Source of the DNA: Natrialba taiwanensis DSM 12281
GTDB lineage: Archaea; Halobacteriota; Halobacteria; Halobacteriales; Natrialbaceae
Length of the DNA stretch: 64,000 bases
NCBI RefSeq assembly: GCF_000337595.1
Contig: NZ_AOIL01000070.1
Span: 71,676-135,675, forward strand
Reading direction: 5' to 3'
The notes under the pieces are model-generated. The model was not told the origin of the DNA. It saw only the letters and a program-made list of their open reading frames with translations, and made no database searches. Shown piece after piece: positions 43,439 through 51,297 of the stretch. Each line of letters starts with the position of its first letter. The stretch's first letter is position 1. A program made the translations under genes and the position numbers.

Positions 43439-43714
43439 TCAGAAGTCGACGTATTGTTCCTCCCACTCCCGCCGGTCATCGATCTGTTGGCGCCCATCAT
43501 CGGTAATCGCGTAGTAGTTCGTTCGCCTGTCGAGCTGCCCTTTCTCGACCAGTTCTTTGTTGACGAGCGTATCCAGGTTCGGATACAACCGTCCGTGATT
43601 GATCTCCGAACTATAGTACTTCTCGACTTCGTCCTTGACAGTCTGTCCAGAAGGCTGGTCTGCGCCTGCAATGACGTACAGCAGATCGCGCTGGAAACCG
43701 GTCAGATCGTGCAT
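43439..43714 (-). CDS. PadR family transcriptional regulator
   Basis: A 91-aa single-domain PadR-type winged helix. Seen: MHDLTGFQRDLLYVIAG, PSGQTVKDEVEKYYSSEINHG, RLYPNLDTLVNKELVEKGQLD and RRTNYYAITDDGRQQI, the last being the PadR wing with its YxLT-like motif. It lacks the C-terminal dimerisation helix of long PadRs, as is usual for haloarchaeal members. It probably represses nearby genes; the target is unknown. An ATAACAAA motif lies 35 nt upstream of its ATG. Confidence 0.92.
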   Translation of the reverse strand: MHDLTGFQRDLLYVIAGADQPSGQTVKDEVEKYYSSEINHGRLYPNLDTLVNKELVEKGQLDRRTNYYAITDDGRQQIDDRREWEEQYVDF

Positions 43715-43749
43715 TGCTCAATCACAGTGACCGTACCACAGAATAGATA

Positions 43750-43757
43750 TTTGTTAT
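43750..43757 (-). promoter_or_regulatory. ATAACAAA motif before the PadR gene
   Basis: An exact octamer, 35 nt before the ATG at 43714 and followed by tatc instead of GC. This is the last copy to the right. Confidence 0.5.
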
Positions 43758-43956
43758 CCGTATCATACAGTGCTGTTAGTACTTCTTTCAGTATTTTTCA
43801 AAGTGTCTAAATCGATTGTTCCCGTGACAACCATCCGTTCATGACTGTCCAAGAACCCTGAATATCGGCTTGTCTGTATTTTTCACGATTATTAACATCC
43901 CAACATCACGAACGGGCGGATGACATACGCACGCACGCCCCTCCGCGCATACTCCG

Positions 43957-44289
43957 TCACTCGTCGGTCACAGAGAGCGCGACATCGATACCCTCGTCGT
44001 CAATCCGGACGCGCACCTGTTCGACGGTCGCCTCGTACGCCGTCGTGTGCGATCCGTCGTCCTCGAACCGAACACATTCGGCGAGGAGATCTCCCTCGAG
44101 CAAATTATTTATCCGTCGATACACCGTCGCGGACGAGCTATCAGTCCGATCGGTCAGTTCCTTCGCCGTCTTCGGTCCTGAACTCGTTGCGACGAGGATC
44201 GTCCGCGCGCATTCGTCGCCGAGAACGTCGAGTTGGACTGTCGACTCAGTCGCCGGGTTCGATTGGGTATTACTCGCTTTCGTGGACAT
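43957..44289 (-). CDS. Winged-helix (ArsR-like) transcriptional regulator
   Basis: A 110-aa protein. Seen: a polar N-terminus, LDVLGDECARTILVATSSGP, KTAKELTDRTDSSSATVYRRINNLLEGDLL as helix-turn-helix, a wing (AECVRFEDDGSHTTAYEATV), and a short terminal strand. This pattern matches the haloarchaeal HTH proteins often called by the HTH domain alone. The start ATG at 44289 is preferred to an upstream in-frame one at 44322. It lies 240 nt from the PadR gene on the same strand and is probably separately transcribed. Confidence 0.85.
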   Translation of the reverse strand: MSTKASNTQSNPATESTVQLDVLGDECARTILVATSSGPKTAKELTDRTDSSSATVYRRINNLLEGDLLAECVRFEDDGSHTTAYEATVEQVRVRIDDEGIDVALSVTDE

Positions 44290-44679
44290 CGTCGTACTCA
44301 CCTGGTATGGTCCAGCAATCAAACTGGTAAGCGAAAGCGGTATTTTATAACGATGTGCCTTCGAGACGGAAAGTCACGCATTCCGGCGCGAAACATGGGA
44401 TTTCGATATCGAAACCGATCCTTTCGGTCAGTGAGATTCACGGTCACAGCGTCGTTTCCCACCGAACACGGTCCAACCGATCCAAATTCGGATTGAAGTC
44501 GACTCGGATCAATTCTGAGCAGAACGCCCGAGATGTCCGGATAGAGCCGCTATTCGGCGGGAAACCGTGCATTTCTCCAGCGCAGATCCACCGATGAGAG
44601 TGAACAGTCGCAGTCCTTTATTCGGATCTGCCCCCCTCGGTTGGAATGCGCTAAACCGCTCCCATACCCACCATCCACC
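44290..44679. other. Divergent intergenic region
   Basis: A 390-nt region between the wHTH gene and the zinc-ribbon gene. A ctttattc box at about 44616-44623 may be the promoter of the latter. A gcgaaagcggtattttataacg stretch in two parts (gcgaaagcgg, then tattttataac) near 44331-44351 looks like BRE and TATA sequence in either direction. No gene was seen. Confidence 0.45.
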
Positions 44680-44880
44680 ATGAACTCTCCACACCAAAAC
44701 TGGCGACCGATGGAATCGTCGACCGCAGGTGCCCGCTGTCGCAACTGCGATACACACGTCACCCAACAGTTCGCCCGCGTCTTCGGCGACAACGGCGACA
44801 TCGTCCACGGCTGTCCGGCCTGTACAACATATCGTGAGATGCAATCCGGTGGCCACCTCCCCGGTACCGAATCCGACTGA
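44680..44880 (+). CDS. Small zinc-ribbon protein (DUF7563-like)
   Basis: A 66-aa protein. Seen: two CxxC knuckles, CRNC and CPAC, about 25 residues apart around THVTQQFARVFGDNGDIVHG, a layout of the small haloarchaeal zinc-finger proteins of the DUF7563 type. It probably binds one zinc ion and may contact nucleic acid or protein. The ATG at 44680 is likely; an internal ATG at 44710 is possible. Confidence 0.72.
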   Translation: MNSPHQNWRPMESSTAGARCRNCDTHVTQQFARVFGDNGDIVHGCPACTTYREMQSGGHLPGTESD

Positions 44881-45169
44881 CTCCACGACTGCTCGCCGAG
44901 ACACGACCGGAATCGGTCGAACGACGTACAATTTTTATCGCAGACGACTGGTACTGATCGAATTGGTACCCGTGTGAAAATCGGATCGTAATCGCGTTGT
45001 GCCGCCATCAGTACTATCCTGACCGCGTTCACCGCCGGATGATTCCGTCCGTATTCATATAACAACTAATACCGCAGGTTAAAGTCAGTGGTCAGCAAAG
45101 TGGAGGACGTGCATGAGAGACGATGATGGACTGTGCGTCGAGACACGACAAATGACTGATACATAAGCA

Positions 45170-45673
45170 ATGTCTGTCCAGAGGAGTCGTCCCGAGTCGC
45201 TCGCAGAAAGCGAGGTCTTTCACATTCTCGGCAACGACAGACGACGAGCAATCGTCCAACTACTCGCACACCAATCCGGACAGGTCGATGTCTCGGACAT
45301 CGCGACCGAAATCGCCGCCACCGAGTCCGAAACGACATCAGTACCGAATAACCTCTACAAAAGCGTCTACGTCTCCCTCCAACAGACGCATCTCCCTCAA
45401 CTCGAGGAAGACGCAGTCATCGAGTACGATTCGGACACCAAAACAATCCAACCGGGTCCGAACTTCGAGGACGTTATCACCTATATCGACGGCCACGATG
45501 GTGATCACACTCGAGTTCTCCAACTCCACCTTGCCGCCTGCGTCATCGGTCTCGGCCTCATCGTCCTCACCGGACTCGACCTCCCGCTGCTTTCCAGTCT
45601 CGATCCCGTCCTCTGGAGCGTTCTCATTCTGGTCGCCATCGCCGGGAGCAGCCTCTACCGACTCTTCGCTTGA
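45170..45673 (+). CDS. DUF7344 winged-helix protein with two membrane helices
   Basis: A 167-aa third paralogue. Seen: a winged helix (EVFHILGNDRRRAIVQLLAH; DVSDIATEIAATESE), the signature NLYKSVYVSLQQTHLPQLEE, and two C-terminal transmembrane helices (LAACVIGLGLIVLTGLDLPLL and VLWSVLILVAIAGSSLYRLF) with almost no tail after them. It is more diverged from the other two than they are from each other: the AAWEND motif has become AATESE. It converges on the DUF7282 protein gene. Confidence 0.85.
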   Translation: MSVQRSRPESLAESEVFHILGNDRRRAIVQLLAHQSGQVDVSDIATEIAATESETTSVPNNLYKSVYVSLQQTHLPQLEEDAVIEYDSDTKTIQPGPNFEDVITYIDGHDGDHTRVLQLHLAACVIGLGLIVLTGLDLPLLSSLDPVLWSVLILVAIAGSSLYRLFA

Positions 45674-45921
45674 ACTCTCGCCACTCACCTACCGCTCGCG
45701 CCAGCAGGGAGACTCTTTTCACGCCGCACTCACCGACCGCGACACTCAACGGTCGCTGCACTCAAATGCGCAAGAGCCACCGTTTACAACACTCTTCCTG
45801 GCGATTTCACTCGCCACAACTATCGTTTTCGCCACAACAGAGACAACGCTACCACGCGCTCCCACGACAGCACCTGATCCGCACGGAACGAAAAAATCGG
45901 CTGACCGACAGCACTTCCGAC

Positions 45922-48345
45922 TTACGCGAGTGCCGCAGCCACGTTCGCGCTCGGTCCCGACTCCTCGGCTGCTGAACTCGTCGTCATGTCGTCCATTCCC
46001 GAGTCGTGCATACTGACAACGATGATCGTTGCCTGTTCGATCGTAACGGAAATCTCGGAGTCGTCACTAGTGTCGGTGTCAGTACCAGTGTCGGTGTCGG
46101 TATCGCCATCAGTCTCTTCCGCATCGTCAGTCATCGCTTCGTCAGTATCGCCGTTGGTCTCGGTATCGTTGTAGTCGTCTGTGTCGTCCGCTTCGGTATC
46201 CGTCTCTTCGACGCCGTTTTCGGTTTCGGTCTCAGTCTCGGTTTCGGTCTCGGTACTCGCATTGTCCGAGTCCTCGATTCCGGTCGTCGTGGAGTCGTTC
46301 TCCGCGACACCGTTGTCGTCTTCGATACCATCGTCAGTAGCATTGGTATCAGCCGCCGCCGAATCGGCCTCGGTATCCGTCTCGTGGCCATCCTCACCGG
46401 TGTCGGTACCGTTCTCGACCCCAGTATCAGCACTGTCGTCAGCACCGAAGACGAAGATGGTCGCCTGTTCGATCGTTATCTCGTGTTCACCGGCATCGGC
46501 ATCTCCGACCGCTGATTCATCGGTTGCGTCGTCGTGCTCATCGTCAGCGGCACCGTCACTGGCGTTCTGGTCGTTCGTCTCCTCCGACGGCTCCGTCTCA
46601 GTGGTCTCGTCGTCCGTTTCTGGGGATTCGGTCTCCGTCTCGTTCATTGCGTCGTCGTCCCCAGCATCACAGCACGTATCTTCCGTGGCAGCTTCGTCTG
46701 ATTCGTTTTCGACGGGAGCAGTCGTGTCGTTCTCCCCGTTTTCGTCATCGAGTTCAGTGTCGTTGGTGTCGTCGGTGGTGGTGTTAGTGTCGGTTTCGGT
46801 GTCAGTGGTGGTTTCAGTTTCAGTTTCGGTGTCGGTGTCGACATCCATCTCGTCCTCGGATTCGGTGGTGTCGGGCTGTTCGTCAGCCGCTGAATCGAAT
46901 CCCTGAACGAGGACGAAGATCGTCGCACGCTCGATCGTGATCTCGCTCTGGTTGCCGTTGGTCATCTCGTCCGCCGGCAGGTCGTCTGCGCTGTGGAGTA
47001 GGACGAAGATGGTGGCGTTCTCGATGGATGCCGTGCTAACGGAGTCCGTTTCTGTTTCTGTGTCTGGTTCTGTCTCAGAGTCTGTTTCCGTCTCAGTGTC
47101 AGTCTCTGTCTCGGTAGTCGTCTCGGTGTCCGTGCCAGTGTCAGTTTCAGTGTCGGTTTCGGTCTCGGTGGTAGTTTCGGTGTCAGTGTCAGTCTCTGTC
47201 TCAGTGTCCGCAGCCGTTTCGTTTTCACCGTTCGGTTGCATCGCACCGTCACCGGCATAGTCGCCCATGGACGACTCCATTCCGCCTGGACCGAGTGGGG
47301 CGATCGTTGGCTGTTCGATCGTCACTTCGATCTGTTTCTCGTCGGACATGGCGTCGTCGTCGCTGCACTCGAAGCCGTGTGCGACAAGGGTCGCCCGATT
47401 GATCGTGACGGTGAGTTCACCATCGCCAGCGGCGGTGTCGGCTGGCTGATCGTCGACAGGTTGGTCATCCGTCGGTTCGTCATCCGCCGGCTGCTCAGCT
47501 GCAGGCGTGTCGTTCGCTGGCTGCTCGTCTTCGGGTGCATCAGCGGCTGGCTGATCGTCTGCCGGTTCGCCGTCCGCTGGTTGCTCATCTGCTGGCTGCT
47601 CGTCTGCCGGTTTATCGTCCGCCGATTCGTTAGCCGCCGGCTGCTCGTCTGCCGACTCGGTGTCGTTAGCTGGCATCTCAGCAGCGCCGTTGTCGGCCGT
47701 TCCGTTCGCTTCGACCGTTACAACTGCCTCAGCAGTGACGGCGTCGCCTGCATCGGTGACGTACGGGCCGTCCTCTTGGCCGTCAGTCTCGACGAAATCG
47801 TACTCCTGGTTGTCGTTCGTGTCGAGGTGCGGCATGGCGACCAGCGTTTCGTCCTCAGTAAGCGGCTCGTCGAGCGTAATCTCGATGTTCTCGTGCGTCC
47901 CTGGTTCGAGGTATGCTGACGTACCGATCACGCTCTCGATAGCCTCTCCAACGAGAAGACTACTGTTGTGAATCGTCACGAAGCCCCCGTCAGGAAGCGT
48001 TGCCTCCTCCACGACGACCGTCTCGCCCGCCGTCGTCTGGTCTTCGAAGGTCACCGTCGCCGTCTGTGCCGGTCCGTCATCACTTCCATTATCGCCGGCT
48101 TCTGCATCGCCGTTCGTTCCTGTCTCATCGGAGGTTTCCGCCTCGTCTGTCGCCCCCGAGTCCATCTCCGCCTCCGACGCTGTCGTCTCGGTTGCTGTCT
48201 CTCCCTCGTTACTGCTCTCCTCGTGTGCCTGGTCGCTCGTGTTCCCACTAGCACTCGCCGATGTTGCCCCCGCGACCATCGCAACACCCGAGGTTATCAT
48301 CATCAGTGTGATGAGCAGTACGAGTAGCTTCTTGCGTACGTTCAT
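45922..48345 (-). CDS. Large acidic secreted protein: DUF7282 domain plus repeated strand motifs
   Basis: An 807-aa protein. Seen: a Sec signal (VRKKLLVLLITLMMITSGVAM) near the N-terminus, a Glu/Thr-rich spacer, a DUF7282-like beta domain (about residues 100-200: TVTFEDQTTAGETVVVEEAT, DGGFVTIHNSSLLVGEAI, GTHENIEITLDEPLTEDETL), then about 600 residues of extreme low complexity (ADEQP, TETETDTD and similar). Six short motifs punctuate it: VTINRATLVAHGF, VTIEQPTIAPLG, ASIENATIFVLL, ITIERATIFVLV, ITIEQATIFVFG, VTIEQATIIVVS. No C-terminal transmembrane anchor is visible. It is probably an extracellular or surface protein. Function unknown. Confidence 0.82.
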   Translation of the reverse strand: MNVRKKLLVLLITLMMITSGVAMVAGATSASASGNTSDQAHEESSNEGETATETTASEAEMDSGATDEAETSDETGTNGDAEAGDNGSDDGPAQTATVTFEDQTTAGETVVVEEATLPDGGFVTIHNSSLLVGEAIESVIGTSAYLEPGTHENIEITLDEPLTEDETLVAMPHLDTNDNQEYDFVETDGQEDGPYVTDAGDAVTAEAVVTVEANGTADNGAAEMPANDTESADEQPAANESADDKPADEQPADEQPADGEPADDQPAADAPEDEQPANDTPAAEQPADDEPTDDQPVDDQPADTAAGDGELTVTINRATLVAHGFECSDDDAMSDEKQIEVTIEQPTIAPLGPGGMESSMGDYAGDGAMQPNGENETAADTETETDTDTETTTETETDTETDTGTDTETTTETETDTETETDSETEPDTETETDSVSTASIENATIFVLLHSADDLPADEMTNGNQSEITIERATIFVLVQGFDSAADEQPDTTESEDEMDVDTDTETETETTTDTETDTNTTTDDTNDTELDDENGENDTTAPVENESDEAATEDTCCDAGDDDAMNETETESPETDDETTETEPSEETNDQNASDGAADDEHDDATDESAVGDADAGEHEITIEQATIFVFGADDSADTGVENGTDTGEDGHETDTEADSAAADTNATDDGIEDDNGVAENDSTTTGIEDSDNASTETETETETETENGVEETDTEADDTDDYNDTETNGDTDEAMTDDAEETDGDTDTDTGTDTDTSDDSEISVTIEQATIIVVSMHDSGMDDMTTSSAAEESGPSANVAAALA

Positions 48346-48632
48346 AGTGTGCCGTTGAAGGCACTCGTTCATCGCTGGAGTGGCGCTTAAACTGCCACAA
48401 CCATTTCGGCAGGAAACTGTACACTACGCGTTCCTGACGCCAGACACGCCAATCCCGTCGCCTGCAGAAAGGACGGATTGAGAACCACAACGACACCAGT
48501 CGCCGTTCGACATTCGCCGTACTTGTTGTCGCCCTTCAGTGTGCGCCCCCGATTCGCCACACATTACTCATACTCGCGACAGATGATACATAACACACGG
48601 AACATAACACACGACACGCGATGTGCGATACA

Positions 48633-49199
48633 CTACTCGTTCGACTGCTCCGGCGACTTCGACGCCGTCGGCTCGTGCCCCGGCAAACAGACCAAATTCT
48701 CCCGTCCCAGCCGTAACTTGGTAACCTGATCGTCCTCCTCGAGTTCAGCCAGCAGCCGGCTCACCTTCGCTTTCGACCAGTCGACCGAGTCAACGATACG
48801 GGACTGTTTCATGCGCCCCCCGTTCTCGCGGATGAGTTTGTGGACCTGTTCCTGGTCGGTCATGAACTCGTCGCGGTGGGAGTCGTAGTTGGGGTTGTGC
48901 TTGTGTCGACGATTGTAGCCGGGTCCGTGCTCGCTGTCGTGGTCGTAATCGTGTTCGGAGGTGTCACCGTAGCTGTCGGCCCTGCGATTCTGTAACCGAT
49001 CTCGAGCGACGAGGATAGTGCCCAGGGCAGTCAAGAGGAGTAATCCGAGGAGTGCTGCGAGATGGGCACCACTGCTCGTTTGAAGTGGCACCGCAGAAAA
49101 AGTCGGCTCGAATCCGACGCGTTCAGCGACTGCGGCGTGGTCGCTAGCCGAGCGAAGCAGTCCCGCGTCGGAGACGGTGGTGGGGAAGTGGATGCTCAT
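48633..49199 (-). CDS. Membrane-anchored winged-helix protein
   Basis: A 188-aa protein. Seen: one transmembrane helix (LAALLGLLLLTALGTILVA, about residues 57-75), a polar His/Asp/Arg linker, and a C-terminal winged helix (QEQVHKLIRENGGRMKQSRI; VDWSKAKVSRLLAELEEDDQ; VTKLRLGRENLVCLPG). This is a frequent haloarchaeal regulator layout, in which a DNA-binding domain is tethered to the membrane. The N-terminal part may lie outside. The start ATG at 49199 is preferred over a longer GTG/ATG frame at 49247, but the N-terminus is uncertain. Confidence 0.75.
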   Translation of the reverse strand: MSIHFPTTVSDAGLLRSASDHAAVAERVGFEPTFSAVPLQTSSGAHLAALLGLLLLTALGTILVARDRLQNRRADSYGDTSEHDYDHDSEHGPGYNRRHKHNPNYDSHRDEFMTDQEQVHKLIRENGGRMKQSRIVDSVDWSKAKVSRLLAELEEDDQVTKLRLGRENLVCLPGHEPTASKSPEQSNE

Positions 49200-49469
49200 G
49201 ATGACGACGAACGAAGACTCGCTCACTCGTTTCTGAACCGTCGACACCCGCCTTCAAAGTATTTTTTATGGGTCATGTATTGTTATTACTTGCTAAGTAT
49301 ATCACAGAAAGTGGTGTGTGCGGGAATCCGACGCGATACTGGAGCAGTCTCCGTCCGGTTTCGAAGGATACCGTAGCCGTTGGTAATTCGATTTTACCAG
49401 TGAGCGATAATCCGGCTGGAAGGCCGATGCGTGAGCGGAAGCCAGTGGGAGCCGACACCCGTCTCACCA

Positions 49470-49844
49470 TCAGATGCCCGGGACACCGGCGGCCTCGAAA
49501 CCGGTGATGCCGAGGACTGCGAGGACGTACAGGATGACCAGGACCGAGATCCAGGCGACGATCGTGATCGCGATCGCATCAACCCAGCCGCCAGGATAGC
49601 GGGCGTTGATTACAGCAAGGTACGCGACGAAGACCAGGAGCGGGCCGAGCAGCGGAATCCAGCCGAGGAAGAGCCCGACGACCGCCCAGACGACCGCTCC
49701 GATCAACGCGGTGATGAACGCGTACGTGTAGTCGTCCGTATCGACGACGAACCTGGCACCGAGGAAGATGCCGAGCGCGCCGATGAGCAGGCTAACCACG
49801 AACACGATGAGGTTCTCGATCATAGACTGAGTGAGTCCCCCCAT
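49470..49844 (-). CDS. Small polytopic membrane protein
   Basis: A 124-aa protein with about four transmembrane helices: ENLIVFVVSLLIGALGIFLGA, YAFITALIGAVVWAVVGLF, IPLLGPLLVFVAYLAVI and AITIVAWISVLVILYVLAVL. The loops are short and contain FVVDTDDYTYA and NARYPGGWVD. No catalytic motif; resembles small haloarchaeal membrane proteins of unknown function. I chose the ATG at 49844; another ATG lies at residue 8. Confidence 0.78.
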   Translation of the reverse strand: MGGLTQSMIENLIVFVVSLLIGALGIFLGARFVVDTDDYTYAFITALIGAVVWAVVGLFLGWIPLLGPLLVFVAYLAVINARYPGGWVDAIAITIVAWISVLVILYVLAVLGITGFEAAGVPGI

Positions 49845-50063
49845 ACCGATAGTTATCACTCACCTACACGAACTGGACTGCATAATTAATCCGTCTATCA
49901 ATACGCTGTTCGTCGGCGTTCGCGCCGGTTCTTCCGGGAAATTACGCAGTACTTTCGTAACGAAGACGAGGCGTTATCGGGGAGCAGTTGTCGGTTTGTC
50001 ACTCCCCCTTCGAGTTCGTCTCGATTGCAATTACACGCTCTTTTCGCTCTCCCGATGTCTAAT

Positions 50064-51161
50064 TCACTCCTGTGAATACTGCTCGTGCTGTGTCGCCATC
50101 GCCGCCCGCTGTGAACTCGTCGTGGACCGGTCGGTCTCCTGGACGAGAGACCGAATCCCCGACTCGAGACCCACCTGCGCCTCGAACTCGAGTTCACGGC
50201 GCGCCTTGGTGATATCTGCGCCACTGTGTCTGATGTCGCCGGGTCGGGGTTCTCGGTGGACGATCTGGGCGGTGGAGCCGACCGCGTCCCGAACGAGTTC
50301 AGCGAGGTCGCGGATCGACGTGCGTTCGCCGGTGCCGATGTTGTAGGCGGTGCCGACGGCGTCGGTCGTCGCCGCTTGCAGGTTTGCCCGGACGATGTCG
50401 GAAACGTGGACGAAGTCCCGCGTCTGTTCGCCGTCACCGTCGATGGTGATCGGATCGTCCGCCCGCGCCTGGTCGAGAAACGTGGAGATGACGCCGCTGT
50501 AGGGGCCTTGCTGGCGCGGGCCGTAGGCGTTGAAGTAGCGGAGCGCAACGGTAGGCAGGTCGTAGAGTTCGGCGTAGCGGCGGGTGTACTGGTCGAGAGC
50601 GAGTTTCTGGATTCCGTAGGGAGAGTTCGGGTCCGTCGATGCGGTTTCGGAGATCGGGAGTTCATCGGGGTGGCCGTAGACCGCGGCGCTCGAAGCGACG
50701 ACGACCCGTGCGTCTTCCTGGCGAGCCTGCTCCAAGACGAGGAGACTGGCGTCGAGATTCGTTTCATTGCTCCGTCTTGGAGCGTCGACGCTTCGGGAGA
50801 CGCTGACGAGAGCGGCCTGGTGGAAGATCAGATCGACGCCGCGAGCGGCTCGCTGGAGTGCCATGGGGTCGCTGATGTCGCCGTCGATCACGGTGACGTT
50901 GTCGTGGACAGTCGTCGAATCCGTCGTTTCAGTCGACGTTGCTGGTGATTCCGATGCTGAGGCCGATGTCGATGTTGGTGTCGATGTCGATCCTGAGACC
51001 GACGCTGACACGGGCGGAAGATACTCCCGAGAGCCGGTCGAGAAGTTATCGAGCACGCGAACCTCGTTGTGCGGAGCCAACGCACCGACGAGATGGCTCC
51101 CGATGAACCCCGCACCACCGGTTACGAGGACTGTGCTGTCGCGGATCGCTGGCGAGGTCAT
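50064..51161 (-). CDS. NAD-dependent UDP-sugar 4-epimerase-like protein with an inserted linker
   Basis: A 365-aa extended SDR. Seen: STVLVTGGAGFIGSHLVGAL (NAD motif, residues 9-28), LDNFSTGSREYLP, then a Ser/Thr/Ala-rich insertion of about 40 residues (SASVSGSTSTPTSTSASAS and on), then VTVIDGDISD, LIFHQAALVSVSRSV, SSAAVYG, catalytic YGIQK, LRYFNAYGPRQQ and DGDGEQTRDFVHVSDIV. This is a complete UDP-glucose 4-epimerase/GalE-like or UDP-GlcNAc epimerase enzyme apart from the disordered insert in the Rossmann half, which is absent in typical relatives. A TATA box lies 26-35 nt upstream. Confidence 0.88.
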   Translation of the reverse strand: MTSPAIRDSTVLVTGGAGFIGSHLVGALAPHNEVRVLDNFSTGSREYLPPVSASVSGSTSTPTSTSASASESPATSTETTDSTTVHDNVTVIDGDISDPMALQRAARGVDLIFHQAALVSVSRSVDAPRRSNETNLDASLLVLEQARQEDARVVVASSAAVYGHPDELPISETASTDPNSPYGIQKLALDQYTRRYAELYDLPTVALRYFNAYGPRQQGPYSGVISTFLDQARADDPITIDGDGEQTRDFVHVSDIVRANLQAATTDAVGTAYNIGTGERTSIRDLAELVRDAVGSTAQIVHREPRPGDIRHSGADITKARRELEFEAQVGLESGIRSLVQETDRSTTSSQRAAMATQHEQYSQE

Positions 51162-51186
51162 TACTCCCGCGAGGACGGCCGCTCGG

Positions 51187-51196
51187 TTTAGTATAG
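51187..51196 (-). promoter_or_regulatory. TATA box of the epimerase gene
   Basis: Read on the minus strand, ctatactaaa lies about 26-35 nt before the ATG at 51161, consistent with a leaderless transcript. Confidence 0.5.
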
Positions 51197-51297
51197 CACT
51201 CCTCCCGCCGCCGTACACGGAGCCTACGCCACTGCCGAGGACGATCCGAACTCGAGCGGGAGAGACAGAAGCTATATGCGCCCGCCTCGGCAACGCT

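Noticed and set aside
45986-46906. Ser/Val-rich + strand frames opposite the DUF7282 protein
   Set aside because: They are antisense translations of the Thr/Glu/Asp repeats (Val-Ser repeats) and have no independent support.
49082-49140. tRNA-like T-arm (gtcggctcgaatccgac)
   Set aside because: The arm has a 5-bp stem and a CTCGAAT loop, but no acceptor stem, D-arm or anticodon arm can be found at the right distance on either strand. It lies inside the wHTH membrane gene, and gives it the phrase ERVGFEPTF.
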